From the NCBI GenBank assembly GCA_019828595.1, contig JAHQRK010000010.1, forward strand, positions 2,356,001 to 2,420,000: DNA of 64,000 nt, given 5' to 3'. This DNA is from Aphanomyces cochlioides. Its lineage: Eukaryota > Oomycota > Saprolegniomycetes > Saprolegniales > Verrucalvaceae. Position 1 is the first letter of the stretch, and each line of letters begins with the position of its first letter. The translations under genes and the position numbers were made by a program. Positions 33,162 through 44,025 of this stretch are shown here, piece after piece. Below the pieces are notes generated by a model. It was given only the letters and a program-made list of their open reading frames with translations, made no database searches and had not been told where the DNA came from.

Positions 33162-34826
33162 GGGCCCGTCTGGATACCACTAATTATCATGATAATTCGC
33201 AATAATTTGAGCATTATGGCGTAATTTTAAATATTGTATAACTCCTCTGGATACACATATTCAATAAATTTTATTGCAAAAAATTATTCCAAAATTGGTC
33301 GATTATTGCAATAAAAAATATACTACTCAAAGTCGTATATTTTGACCAATATTGTATAATTCGGCCAAATTCTCTAATTTTATTCTATTTTCTTGGAAAT
33401 TCAGACAAGATGCGGGAATTCACGACTTTTAATAAAACTATCAATAATTTTTTAAAAATATTCCCAAATTTTAAAAAAAGTTTCTTCAATATTATTTTAG
33501 AGGATTCTTTTAGGATTATATAATCTAAAAAGAAACTTGCAAAACGACCTAAAAAACCCCTCACTTCCCATACGATTCAAAGCTTGATATTTTAGGACAA
33601 GTTATTGTCTGATTGACTCAAAATTTCCGAACCTGGCAGAAATCGATCAAACTTTCAATCAATCACCAAATCGAACCAGCCAATCAGCGTCCAGAATTTG
33701 TTTAAACACACACAAAACACACCAACACACACACACATTATTTCATGTACCTTCCGATTATACTTGAATTCACTATTGCCAGATTGATCACACAAATTTC
33801 GTCGATTTTGATCAAAACTGTAAATTTGGACGAAAAAGACAATACTTAGGAACACTTCATGAGGATATCAGTCGAGAAACATCAACTTTTGTCATGTCTT
33901 GTTTGGTTTTTTCAACGTCAAAGTCGGAGTTTTTAGAAGTTTCTTTTAACTTTACATTAAAAAAACCCATTTCAATCCTGGATTTCATTATTCTCAGCTG
34001 TAGATTGTACTTATAGGTGTAAGTTTCAATGAAAAGTAATCGCAATGGGAAATGTCTTGGTTAGTTTTTTAAGCGACAAGTCAGACATTTTGGAACCTAA
34101 AGAAACTTTTGTAAATGTTGTCACCAACAATCATGCAATTTAAAAAAGTTTTGGGCAATATTTTTTTTAAATAATGAGGTATTTTTTTAAATTGTTGATT
34201 TCCCGCATCTCCCTGTCCAAAAATAGAATTATTGTGATAATATATTGTCTTTTTCACCCAAATTTGTATTTTTTTACCAAAATCGAATTCTATTCCAAAT
34301 CGATTCGATAATACTGAAGTCAAGTATAAATGGAAAGTATGGCAAACGTCCCAAATTAATTACACGTGTGTCTGGGTGTGTTTTGCGTGAATTAAGTAAA
34401 TACTCGATTCTGATTGGCTGAGAGATTTGCAGATCGATTTGAAAAGTCAATACATTTCGGACCCCCTCACAATTTCGAATGAAATTGACAATAATCCGTG
34501 GTGTATTCTTTTCCCAAAATGCAGAATGCTCAATAACGAATTATTGTCATTTTCAACGAAATTTGTGGTTTTGACCAAAATGCGAATTCGTTTTCAAATC
34601 GATTTCATAATACTGAAGTGGTGTGTGTCAGTGTGTGTTTTGCGTGAGTCAGGTGGCTGATCGATTTTGATTGGCTGAATAATTTTAATTTTTAATTCTA
34701 GCCAATCAGAAAAGCCCGTTCGATTCGGAATCGATTCGAAACCTCGGTCGATTCAAACCGTTCCTCACAATTTTGTATCAAAAGCACAATACCACAATAT
34801 TTTTTAATGTGTATCCAGACGGGCCC
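33162..34826. mobile_element. non-coding Harbinger-like element
   Basis: 1665 bp with inverted ends: GGGCCCGTCTGGATAC at 33162 and its exact complement GTATCCAGACGGGCCC ending at 34826, flanked on both sides by TAA (33159-33161; 34827-34829). A 3-bp TWA duplication with GGGCC-type ends fits PIF/Harbinger elements. The interior is AT-rich without a transposase frame. Segments near 34260-34440 and 34570-34700 repeat each other (AAATCGAT...AATACTGAAGT, then TGTGTTTTGCGTGA, then GATTGGCTGA), and an inverted relative lies near 33650-33740. Confidence 0.8.
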
Positions 34827-34883
34827 TAAAATTTATCTATATGTCACTATTGTTTTATGCTAAAATGTCATTAAAACCGGGTA

Positions 34884-37701
34884 CAGAAAAACCTGCTAGT
34901 TTAAACACCTCGGATAGCTAAACGCCTTTCGAACTGAACAGGTTTTCAATCCACGGACAGATTTCCATATATGTCGACCCTGGTAGATTGAACAAAAACC
35001 TCTCATGCTAAACGAAGTAATTTGATCAAATATGAGTTGTACAACGTAACGTCAGAACACATCGTTGGTTAGCCACACATTGTTAGTCTTGGTGGAAGGA
35101 TGATCGACTTGAGCATGGGCGACAAAGTCACCATGCTGAAGATGATCGATGAAGGCACCCCATACGAAGAAATCAAGAAGCGCTTCAAGTGCTCGGTTGA
35201 GACAGAGTAGAGTGTATTGATTGATGAACGACAGACGTTACTTGTGGAAATGACTTGTTTCTGGAATTCATAGGGAGACTCCACTACATGTATATTTTGG
35301 ACCAATGATGTGCAAAATATGTTTTCATTGGACAAATCGACCATTTCATTCAAAGTCGTCATTGTGCAATTCGGGCGACGAGAAGCACGACATGAAGAAT
35401 CAAGGCAAGTCGAAGCCCGGTGGCACGAGGTGGCGTGACACTGCGTGAGGACAAGACACTGCGAATTTCATGCAATTTGTATCAAGTACTGCGTGCTCTT
35501 TGGTTGTATTTCTCATGGAATTATCTACTGGTCTAGGCTGTCTTTTGTTTCGAGTTCGTTTGGCAAATGGTCGGCGGTTCCTTGGGCCGATCATTTCACG
35601 GAACAAACGAGCACACTGTAGAAGGCAAATTATCAAGCTCGGGGGACATTGAACGATTTGATATGGTGTGAATTGCTTTGACAAGCATTTGTTCCATGGC
35701 TTCTCGAGTTATATAGCCGGCCATTACCCCCTTTTCTTCGAGTAAACGGTTAATTCCTTGTATAATACTATCGGGAAGATCGAGGATTTGCTGGCGAGCT
35801 GCGTCGAGCTTGATATAGAGCTCAACATGGGGTGGGATTCCTGTTGGCTGGAGAACACTATCCACACGGCCGCAAATAATTTTCGAACGGAGCTTGCAAG
35901 CTAATTCAGTGTCACAAAACAATGGGGATGAAAGCAGCGGGTGACGTAGTGGTAGTGTTGCTGCTAGGAAGTCACTGTGATAGACAAGGCTGGCTAAGAG
36001 GAGGGGGAGGATTGACACCATCGAGCTTACAGTTGACAACGACGGAAACATAACCTTCACAGCATTCACGACGTCATCGTCGCATGCTACATCAAAATGA
36101 GGGGGCAATACTGAAAAATTGCCACTGTTAATCGGCAGACCAGCAACAATGCGGCCGACAAATTGGTCTCCCGCTGCCTCGTATCGAAAATAACGCTCCA
36201 TGACATTGCCGAGAGACCACCCGCACCTCAGACATATACTAACGATTGATGGCCCTCCTGTTGTTCCAGAGCACGCATAGGTCGCTACGCCTTTCCTTAT
36301 TGAATGTGTCCCGATTTCTTTCGCTTGAACAACACCCTCCAAGCGTTGACACTCAGCAACGAGCCGTGAAAGAGCTTTACCAAACCGGTCGTACCAACTT
36401 GTCTAGCTTAAATTTAATACATCTATATACCTTTTGCTTTGATCCAGGAAATAGATTTCCATGCTGAAGCTGTGTATGGCAAGCAAAATAAATGCCAAGT
36501 GCAACGAATATGCAAGATCTAGGACAAAATGGATTGGCATAACAATGCCATGGGTCTCGAATCGTTGTTCCTGGTGAATTTTAGACAAGGTTTTGTTGAA
36601 TCCTCGCACTACCTTCCTGTTTTGTCTTTGTCATATAAAACTTTACTCCAATGGCATCCCCCTCAAGCGACAAATGATCTAATCTACACAATTTCGTTCT
36701 TAAAGAGAGTTTTTAGTCGCAGTGCTCACTGTATTGTCTCTGTTGACTGAGATCTACACATTAAGTTCCATGTCATAGTCAAAAATAGATGTGCGAAGCC
36801 TCCATCGTTTAGCAAAAGGCTCTTATCGCAGAGCTGCAGGAATTTTGAGTAACTGAGCGGTCTTTTTCCTGAGTCTGTCTTGCTGCCATGCTGCAATTCA
36901 TTTGCAATAGATCTATTGATGCCTATAAGGAAGGATAACTGTCTGCTTTAAGATTTTTTCTTACCAGAAAACACATCGCGCATATCTAAATCAAAACCTT
37001 CAGGAAGCTTAACGTTGTTATCTTTGTAAAAATTCTTCATTGCACTTCGATAGCCGCTCAATGTGCTGCCGACTATCGTTTTCCTGTTGCGTACTGTCCA
37101 CTGGAGGAAGTCTAGAAAGTCCTGGTAGCTGAAAACTTCTAAATTCAATGTTTGTCCTTTTCGTCGTCGCATTCCTTAAGCACGTGCAAATTTCCTACGT
37201 GCCTAGCCCATTTTTTGATTTGATTGATACCTGCCTGACCTGTATTTTGCTCTTGAATCCGTTGAGATTCTGTTCAGACGAGCGCTTTCAATGGTGAATT
37301 CGCTTCGCTCTGCCATGGGAAGTTTCCAAATGACTATTGGCGAAGTTTTTCCCCTTTTCTCGTCAGATCATTGGCCCTGATGAGAGTAGGGAAACTTCAC
37401 TACGTTTTCGATGAATCTGGACATCCAGTATATTAAATTTTATAGTATACAATTTTCAAGTCAAAGTATATCAAATCATTAAATCTCGATTGAATCAAAA
37501 CGAAAATATAGTGAGATTTCTCTACAAACTCATACAAAGTTCAAGTGTCTCCCTGTAAATTTTGGAGAATGTCACGGTAAATTAGTAACTTGAAATTTGT
37601 ATGCCTTTACAAACGCTTCGATAAAGCTATAGCTGAACACCTTTGGAATTGAACAAGAATCCCACTCCACCGCGCGTTGTTCAAACAAGCAGGTTTATCT
37701 G
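34884..37701. mobile_element. decayed pogo/Tigger-like element with nested insertion
   Basis: The ends are related inverted repeats (CAGAAAAACCTGCTAGTTTA at 34884; complement of CAGATAAACCTGCTTGTTTG ending at 37701), both flanked by TA (34882-34883; 37702-37703), as for Tc1/mariner-pogo elements. Near the left end (35111-35207) the plus strand codes MGDKVTMLKMIDEGTPYEEI then KKRFKCSVET, a CENP-B/pogo-type helix-turn-helix, which stops at once. No DDE catalytic part remains; most of the interior is Crypton-derived. Confidence 0.65.
35596..37175 (-). pseudogene. Crypton tyrosine recombinase, degenerate
   Basis: Reading on the minus strand, pieces in several frames give an N-terminal core-binding part (36948-37172: YRSAMKNFYKDNNVKLPEGF), a first catalytic Arg box (TMTWNLMCRSQSTETI near 36750), a middle part near 36440-36570 (DPWHCYANPFCPRSCIFVAL), and a C-terminal part open from 36342 to 35596 with H-x-x-R (GTHSIRKGVATY) and a candidate nucleophile block CGWSLGNVMERYFRYE. 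This order is that of oomycete Crypton recombinases. At least two frameshifts or stops separate the pieces, so it is inactive unless unseen introns restore it. Confidence 0.75.
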
Positions 37702-37793
37702 TAGTTTTGTTTACTCATACTAAAATCAGTCACTATTCAGAGTGACAGGAAATAGTATGGATTACCGCCGTCCGCATATTGAATCCTGACAAC

Positions 37794-39623
37794 ATGCAAG
37801 TGACCTACCCGATTCTCGGCGTGGGCCAAGCGAAGGAATTTATTGCGATCTGCGGCGGTGGGGGCTCAGCCAAGACTGGCGTCAAGAACACTGTCGATGT
37901 ATACTCGATGCCACGCCGCGGCGCTCCATTTCGCCTTCTTGGAAGCGCAGATACAGGCAGTGAACTTGCCTCGTCCGTCGCAATTTCCTCGGACGGACAA
38001 TGGATCGCCGTTAGTGTAAATGCAGCCTGTTGGATCTACGAAGCCAAGCTCAAAAAAGCCACGGAGGAGACTCCTGCCTCCGTTGAACTCGTCTTTCGGA
38101 TCAAATTCCGCACCGACTTTGCCGAGAATGAACCAAGTCAAACCTGTGCTTGCTTTGTTGGACCCAACACACTCGTCACCGGCGGCGAAGACTCTGTGGT
38201 ACGTCTATCTTGTCGTCTCCATCATGCTAGATCTGTCTGTAGGTTCGAATCTGGTCTTTGACGACTGATGCTGACGAAAACTCGACGTTGACAACGTCGT
38301 CGTCACTTGACACCTCGAACGAATCACCATCAGCGCCTCAACTTGGGGACTCTGCGGCTCAAGGAGCCACAATCGTAAGGTTGACTCGTGAATATCGCGG
38401 TAAGGCTCAACCGTTGTGGCTCATTTGATGTGTTTGACCAGGCCACACCAAACGCATCAAGCAAATCCACGTCGATCCATTCAGCCGCAATGCGATTGTC
38501 ACGTCGGACGAAGCCGCGACGTGCCACTTGTGGCGCTTGGATTCTTTCACAGCGTTCTTTGAAACTAACGCTACCAGGGCTCTCCAGCAAGTTTTCACCA
38601 AGTTTCCAGCCCCGAAAGGTGTCCACAAGCATCAATTTCGCTGCGTCCGCTTCGCCAACGACGGCCAAGCGCTCTACACCGTTCTGTCTCCTCCCCGTGG
38701 TGACGCTTATCTCGTCAAGTGGATCCCATCGACGCCTTCCCAAGTCGAAGCATCCACTTGGCCTTGGCAAATCGACCAAGTCGCCGTTGCAGGACCTGAA
38801 CCCGTCGGCAGTTTGTGCGTAAGCGACGATGGCGCTGTGGTACGCTCTACTCCTGTTCCTCTCGGCACCTCTGAGGCTCCTTGTAGGTCGTGACGGCCAC
38901 CGCGTCGGGAGACTTGTTTTCTTTCTGCGCCAAGACTTTCACGCCTCTCAGTCGTAGCAGTCCTGAGGACCATACGTTTGCCATCACGGGGTTGACTTGT
39001 CAAAAGGCCGCGCCAGGATTGTACCGCTTGTGCTCTGCCGGCGCGGACAAGCGTCTTCTTGTCCATCGCTTGGAGTTCAGTACGTCGTTCCTGGCGTCCT
39101 AGCGCTAACTTCCACGTAGAATCGGACGGACTGAGCTGGCGAGCGACGTTTGGAGCGCTCCTTCTAAGTCTTATCGCTGGCGCTATCGTTGCCTTGGCGA
39201 TAGTGCTGTACTTCCACGCCGCGCAGTCGCTCTTGCCGCTCCATCCTCTGCAAGGCTTTGAAGTACGATGAGAAAATGACGAAGACAATGCTAAGCTGAT
39301 CTTGGCTTCTGTAGGATTTGGTCGCCCAGCGGTATGAAACCAACGACGCCATGGCGACAGTCATGGCAGGAGCCCTCGGTTTAGTCGCGACGATTGTCAC
39401 GTGGACGTTGTGTTTGCAGTCGCGAGCGATCCACGGTCTCTTTTGGATTGGCCTTGCGTCGCTCGTCCTGAGCGGCTTGTCGCTGTGGATTGCGTCGGCA
39501 GTGGACATGCAGATCCAGTGGCACAACCACGTCGACTTGGTCGAGTACAAGACGTGCATCCTGAGCGCCGTCGTCGGCATTGTCTTCCTCTTGTCGCATT
39601 CGCTCGCGTTGATGCTTCTGTGA
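37794..39623 (+). CDS. SEC12/PREB-like WD40 protein with extra membrane tail
   Basis: Seven exons (37794-38198, 38244-38286, 38334-38399, 38442-38839, 38887-39079, 39120-39262, 39315-39623) give 518 aa. Start MQVTYPILGVGQAKEF and blocks such as SVAISSDGQWIAVSV, TGGEDSVVRIWSL, GHTKRIKQIHVDP and SAGADKRLLVHRL form a WD40 propeller, followed by one membrane helix (ALLLSLIAGAIVALAIVLYF), as in SEC12/PREB, the ER exchange factor for SAR1 in COPII budding. The last exon adds three to four more membrane helices (ATVMAGALGLVATIVTW ... AVVGIVFLLSHSLALML). If its intron is not removed, the protein ends at 39271 (GFEVR). Confidence 0.72.
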
Positions 39624-39923
39624 TTCATGTCGTAGATTTCATAAAGGATTAAAGACAATCAAACTCATGCAAGCATGGCATTTCGGCACGACCAACCCCA
39701 TGGCCCCTAGCTCCCCCTTGTTCCCCTTAGCTCCCCTATAGCCCTCTTCAACCATCCTACACAGCCCTGCTTTCGCCTCCTTGTTCATTTGCTCTGCCTT
39801 TGACGACTAACCGCGCAGTGGAGGTCACTCTGCAGCAAACTCTCCGTGGGGTCGACACGTGGGGGGAGCGTTCCCCCCTAATGAGGGGGCTGCAGCGCCA
39901 GGGGATCCCTCGATGGGGACACA
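39624..39923. other. C-rich intergenic
   Basis: 300 bp with a run of CCCCTTAGCTCCCC-type units at 39700-39745. No gene. Confidence 0.4.
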
Positions 39924-40126
39924 CAAGACAAAGATGGTATCGAAGGGAATGCATAGTTACAACTTGAAATAGGTTACAAAACGACTATCTAATGGTGGTA
40001 ATACGTCTGGTTCGTGTAGACCATCCGTTGGAATTCCGCAGGACAGTAAGGAAACTTGATCGCAGGGTTGGCTGGCTCCGCGCAAACAACGCCTTCCCCG
40101 AGTGATACGTCACATAGACAGCCAAG
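39924..40126 (-). repeat. inverted copy of the transporter 3' end (arm A)
   Basis: This 203-bp stretch is nearly identical to the complement of 42197-42403. It covers the last ~40 codons and early 3' UTR of the amino-acid transporter gene. Few differences are visible, including a 2-bp deletion that shifts the frame after YVTYHSGKALFA. Confidence 0.9.
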
Positions 40127-40943
40127 AGGAAATCAAATTCGTGGAAAGAACTCCTAAAATCTATATTTGTGTTCATGCAGTAAACTATAATTTTATAAGG
40201 TATATTAAGTTTAAGTGGGTTCGTTATTCTGGGGGAGTACTCCTCAAGCTGTATATCGTGAGTCGACCGTCGGGTCTCTGTCAGTTACCCATCAAGAGGC
40301 GGTAAATAACGTCACACTGGCGTCTATTCCTTTCTCGAGAGAGAGCTACACGCCCTACGACGCTAGGGGACACCTGCAGTCCATACTGGTTGCTTGCTGC
40401 CGACTCCAGGGGTCATCTTGAATGGTCGAGGGGGGGGGCTAGAACCCCCCTACAAACCAAGCGGTGTATTTGGAGCAGGCTGTTTTGGCGGAGCTTCCTT
40501 CTTTCCCCAGTGGGCGCAAGCAATTGTAGCAGGTGACTTCAGCTCGGCAGAGTCGTGTGACGCCTCGAGGGTAAACCCATCTCGGTGGCAAGCCATCCAC
40601 ATCAATCTGCAGTGGTAATGCCACGTTGGGCATGTCTCGACCAGCGCGAGGCGGAATCCTCGCGGCTGCAATCCCAGCGCAGCAGCCGTCGACTGACCAA
40701 TCCAAACGCTGTCTCCAGCCGTGTCATCCGCGACAGACGTCCACAAAGCCACGGCCACCAATGCTTCAACAAACACATGGGACTGTCACATGTACGTCCT
40801 CCTGCCACCATGTGACAGTTCGAATCATGCGGATTTCAACGAGAAACTTCGTGTCGCTCGCTCTCTCTGTTCCTCTTGGCCCCAATTCTTGTCCTCCTCC
40901 GCTTGCTCGTTTCATTTTTCAATTCGCTCTGTGAAGATTCAAG
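40127..40943. other. intergenic upstream of transporter
   Basis: About 800 bp containing a run of nine or more G (40430-40438) and a minus-strand open frame 40450-40776 (108 codons) without recognisable features. The last part is the transporter promoter and 5' UTR, with a pyrimidine-rich stretch at 40858-40925. Confidence 0.4.
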
Positions 40944-42335
40944 ATGGCGTTCCTGACGCTGGAAGATCTCAAGCTGTCGTTCAACCTCTTTTGTGTCGTC
41001 TACGGTGTCGGCACGCTCGGCATGCCGGGCAACTACGCCCGCGCCGGCTACGTCTGGGGAACCGTCGCTGTCTTGCTCATGGCGGCCATCAACATGTACA
41101 CGACGTCCCGCATCAGCCATGTCTTGTTGGCCGCGCCAAAGTATGTCAAGACGTACGGCGACGTGGGCGAGTGGTGCTTGGGCAAAGTCGGGCGCTACGT
41201 GACGGTCGTGACGCAATTGCTTGTCTGCTGGATGGTCCCGATTGCCTTTTTGGTCTTGAGTGGCACGCTGCTCACGACGTTGTTTCCCAACACATACGAC
41301 GACACGACGTGGATTATCTTGCTCGGTTTGGTCTTGATGCCGGTGTGTTTGATGCCAAGTTTGAAGGAGAGCGCTGGCGTGGCTGCGGCTGGTGCGGCGG
41401 GGACGTTGATTGCCGACGTGATTGCGTTGTATGTGTTGGTGAGCCAAATGACGCCGATCCCCGCGGGCCTTTCGCCTCCATCCCCCGTGCCGTCCTTGTC
41501 GAGCGTCGCGTCAGTCTTTGGTAACTTGTCGCTTGGGTATTCTGCCGGTGTGGTCATCCCCGCCTTGCAACGTGAACACAGCGATCCGAAACGTATGCCG
41601 CGCGTGGTTCTCTTTACGTTGGGCGTGTGCTCGGTGTTCTTTTTGACGATTTCGTTGACGGGCGTGTCGACGGTAGGTTGCCAGATCCCTGGGAATCTCT
41701 TGTTTGCGATTGCGGGCGACAAGTTGGGTTTCCTGGCGTCCCGTGGCGGTGTCGTCTTGGCCTTCTTGTGCATGCAAGTGCACTGCACGGTGGCGTATGC
41801 TGTGATTGTGTTTCCGACGTTCTACATCTTGGAGCGTGTCTTGTTTGGCTTGCACAAGGTCGACAAGGTCGTGGACGACGAAGACGCCAAGTACTCGGAC
41901 TTGGAGACTCCTGCTGCGTTGGTGGACAAGAGTGAAGAAGTGGAAGGTCCCGTGTACCGTTCGTCGATCGAGTACACCAAGGCGATGGTGCTGCGTCTCG
42001 TGATGGTGGCGCTGAGTGTGTTGATTGCCGTGCTGTGGAAGAACCACTTTAGTGACATTTTGGACTTTGTGGGTGCGTCGTGCACAGCGTTGACGAGTAT
42101 GATCTTGCCGCTGCTGTTCTACTTGCGGACGTTTGGCAAGAGTTTGCCGTGGTGGGAGAAGGTGTGGATTGGTTTCCAGTTGATCTTGGTCTCGATCTTG
42201 GCTGTCTATGTGACGTATCACTCGGGGAAGGCGTTGTTTGCGCCAGAGCCAGCCAACCCTGCGATCAAGTTTCCTTACTGTCCTGCGGAATTCCAACGGA
42301 TGGTCTACACGAACCAGACGTATTACCACCATTAG
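40944..42335 (+). CDS. amino-acid transporter, AAAP family
   Basis: Single exon, 463 aa, with about 10-11 membrane helices. The first helix region (NLFCVVYGVGTLGMPGNYAR) has the short glycine-rich break typical of amino acid/auxin permeases. A cytosolic loop (KYSDLETPAALVDKSEEVEG) separates the N-terminal bundle from the last three helices. Family members move amino acids with protons across plasma or vacuolar membranes; substrate unknown. GC content is visibly higher than its surroundings, and it has no intron, unlike most neighbours. Its 3' end is duplicated in inverted orientation upstream. Confidence 0.88.
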   Translation: MAFLTLEDLKLSFNLFCVVYGVGTLGMPGNYARAGYVWGTVAVLLMAAINMYTTSRISHVLLAAPKYVKTYGDVGEWCLGKVGRYVTVVTQLLVCWMVPIAFLVLSGTLLTTLFPNTYDDTTWIILLGLVLMPVCLMPSLKESAGVAAAGAAGTLIADVIALYVLVSQMTPIPAGLSPPSPVPSLSSVASVFGNLSLGYSAGVVIPALQREHSDPKRMPRVVLFTLGVCSVFFLTISLTGVSTVGCQIPGNLLFAIAGDKLGFLASRGGVVLAFLCMQVHCTVAYAVIVFPTFYILERVLFGLHKVDKVVDDEDAKYSDLETPAALVDKSEEVEGPVYRSSIEYTKAMVLRLVMVALSVLIAVLWKNHFSDILDFVGASCTALTSMILPLLFYLRTFGKSLPWWEKVWIGFQLILVSILAVYVTYHSGKALFAPEPANPAIKFPYCPAEFQRMVYTNQTYYHH

Positions 42336-42403
42336 ATAGTCGTTTTGTGACCTATTTCAAGTTGTAACTATGCATTCCCTTTGATACCATCTTTGTCTTC
42401 TTG
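42197..42403 (+). repeat. inverted repeat of transporter 3' end (arm B)
   Basis: The parental arm of the pair described at 39924-40126. It runs from the last membrane helix (LAVYVTYHSG) through the stop codon to about 68 bp past it. Confidence 0.9.
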
Positions 42404-42853
42404 TCTTGGCCACTATGGATTTTTTTATTTGATGCTACAAATACCCCCCCTCGTACTGGGGGGCTTATAGAGGGTCGCTCCAAAATCCAATTTAGCTCAT
42501 CATGCAAGACACGAGCCTGTGGGGAAGACTTGTAATGAAATCCCCTTTGGTCGAATTCATTACACAACTGATGAAGTTCATCAGAGGCTTTCATCGCGAC
42601 CCCACAGTGGCATCTTGTCTACAAGAAACACCTACTCCATTGCACGTAATTGCTGAAGGTCAAGTCCAAGAACTCCGCTACTCTTGGAATGCCCCCAAGG
42701 AAAAATCAGCCCCCCCTCTGAGTATGATCTTGCCGGCTCCTTTGCTTCTTTATCTTGCATCATTCACCGTCTCTAGGGGGAGCCAAGTTGTAGCTTACTG
42801 CTTGCATATCGCGCAGCAGTTTTCCATTGTGCTGACCAAAGAGGAAAAAAGCG
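42404..42853. other. intergenic, nothing recognised
   Basis: 450 bp with a poly-C/poly-G patch at 42445-42462. The open frame 42502-42921 overlaps the tRNA and has no coding signature. Confidence 0.4.
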
Positions 42854-42924
42854 GCCCCAACCGGGGATCGAACCCGGGACCTCCTGCACCCGAAGCAGGA
42901 ATCATACCTCTAGACCATTAGGGC
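42854..42924 (-). tRNA. tRNA-Pro, anticodon CGG
   Basis: The minus strand folds into a full cloverleaf: acceptor GCCCTAA/TTGGGGC (one G-U pair), D arm GTCTAGAGGTATGAT, anticodon arm CCTGC-TTCGGGT-GCAGG with CGG, variable AGGTC, and T arm CCGGG-TTCGATC-CCCGG. 71 nt, no intron, and the sequence closely resembles eukaryotic tRNA-Pro. CCA is not encoded. Confidence 0.95.
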
Positions 42925-43566
42925 TGTGTTAAATTTGGTAACATTATAATTAATTAAGTAAAGTATTTAAAGTGTTGTGCTAAAGTATAGAATTATAAAG
43001 GTATAATAAAATTATTGAGGAAGTTCATGCAATTTTCATTGATGCTCGCAAGTTGCGGGACTGCGATGCGATGCAGAGCGTGATGAAAGTCCACTGCTTG
43101 AGAGTGAATCTAAAAGCCTGTGCCCACTGCACTTGACCCCTTTCTCCCGAGCGAAACTTTGCATTCGAGTCAACAATTCAATTGATTAATCAGTTGTTGA
43201 TCAGAGTTCGTTCAACTGGCTCAGAAGAATTGCAAATTGTCATTATCCACTGCACCCAAGCAGGCGAATGCTCCATTGAACTGGATGTTTGTCCAGAGGG
43301 TCGTTGCGGCTACACGACATCCTCATTGAGAGACTCCGTTGAAAGTGTCTTTACTTGATGTCACGAACACTTGAAAACTGCAAGGACGTGCTGTAAGTCG
43401 AACCCACTGAGCTTGTTACCCAACTCTTGAGCTCACAGTCAATAGCAAGCTATTTTTAGGAATTGAATTGTAGCTTCTATCCACACCACAGCTCTGCCCT
43501 TTTCTATTGCAGTTGGAGTGTTTAAGGAGGGATAGCGAAAAGACATTAGAAATGAAGAGAGTTTTA
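42925..43566. other. intergenic, nothing recognised
   Basis: About 640 bp, AT-rich near the tRNA. No supported gene. Confidence 0.4.
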
Positions 43567-44025
43567 TCATCGAGAAGTCATGAGGCATTGTCGGACACGG
43601 CGAATCATATCGAGTTCCTCGTCGCGGGACGTGCACTTGTCCGTTATTTGTTCAACCACAGAGCACACGCGGGACTCATGAAGCTTTTGTTGTTCGTGCA
43701 TGAGGGCCAAGATGTCGTCCTTGGTGAATCCCGCTCGCTGGAGGAGGAGATATCGGTCTCGAAGGGAATATCTATAAACCGTGCCGCGGCTGTCGTCTTT
43801 AACACCACTCGATTCGACTTTGATGGGCGTACCACACAGCCCGACACCAGGCAAGTTGTCGTCGGGGAGCGTGCTTTCCCCATAGCCAACTTGGAACGTG
43901 TACTCTGTCGCCATGGCAAACGTCACGCGTCGGCGTTTTCTTGATCGCTGCTCTGGCTTCCGCAAGCAGCTCTTCTCGTGGCGGTCAAAGAGGCAGGATA
44001 AATCATCCATCGCTGTGAACTCCAT
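43567..44025 (-). CDS. CSRNP-N-like nuclear protein (tentative)
   Basis: Single exon, 152 aa from Met at 44025 (MEFTAMDDLSCLF); an upstream in-frame start at 44067 would add 14 residues. A basic cluster (RSRKRRR) leads straight into VTFAMATEYTFQVGYGEST and GVGLCGTPI, a pattern like the N-terminal domain of cysteine/serine-rich nuclear proteins (KKRVSFA...V.F...G...LG). The rest is helical and charged. Nuclear location is inferred from the basic cluster. Oomycete genomes have many such small proteins of unknown function. Confidence 0.55.
   Translation of the reverse strand: MEFTAMDDLSCLFDRHEKSCLRKPEQRSRKRRRVTFAMATEYTFQVGYGESTLPDDNLPGVGLCGTPIKVESSGVKDDSRGTVYRYSLRDRYLLLQRAGFTKDDILALMHEQQKLHESRVCSVVEQITDKCTSRDEELDMIRRVRQCLMTSR

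Noticed and set aside
33655..34660. Short frames inside the AT-rich element
   Set aside because: They follow base composition and internal repeats, not coding constraint; none resembles a transposase.
40450..40776. 108-codon minus-strand frame upstream of the transporter
   Set aside because: No recognisable family and it overlaps the transporter's upstream region.
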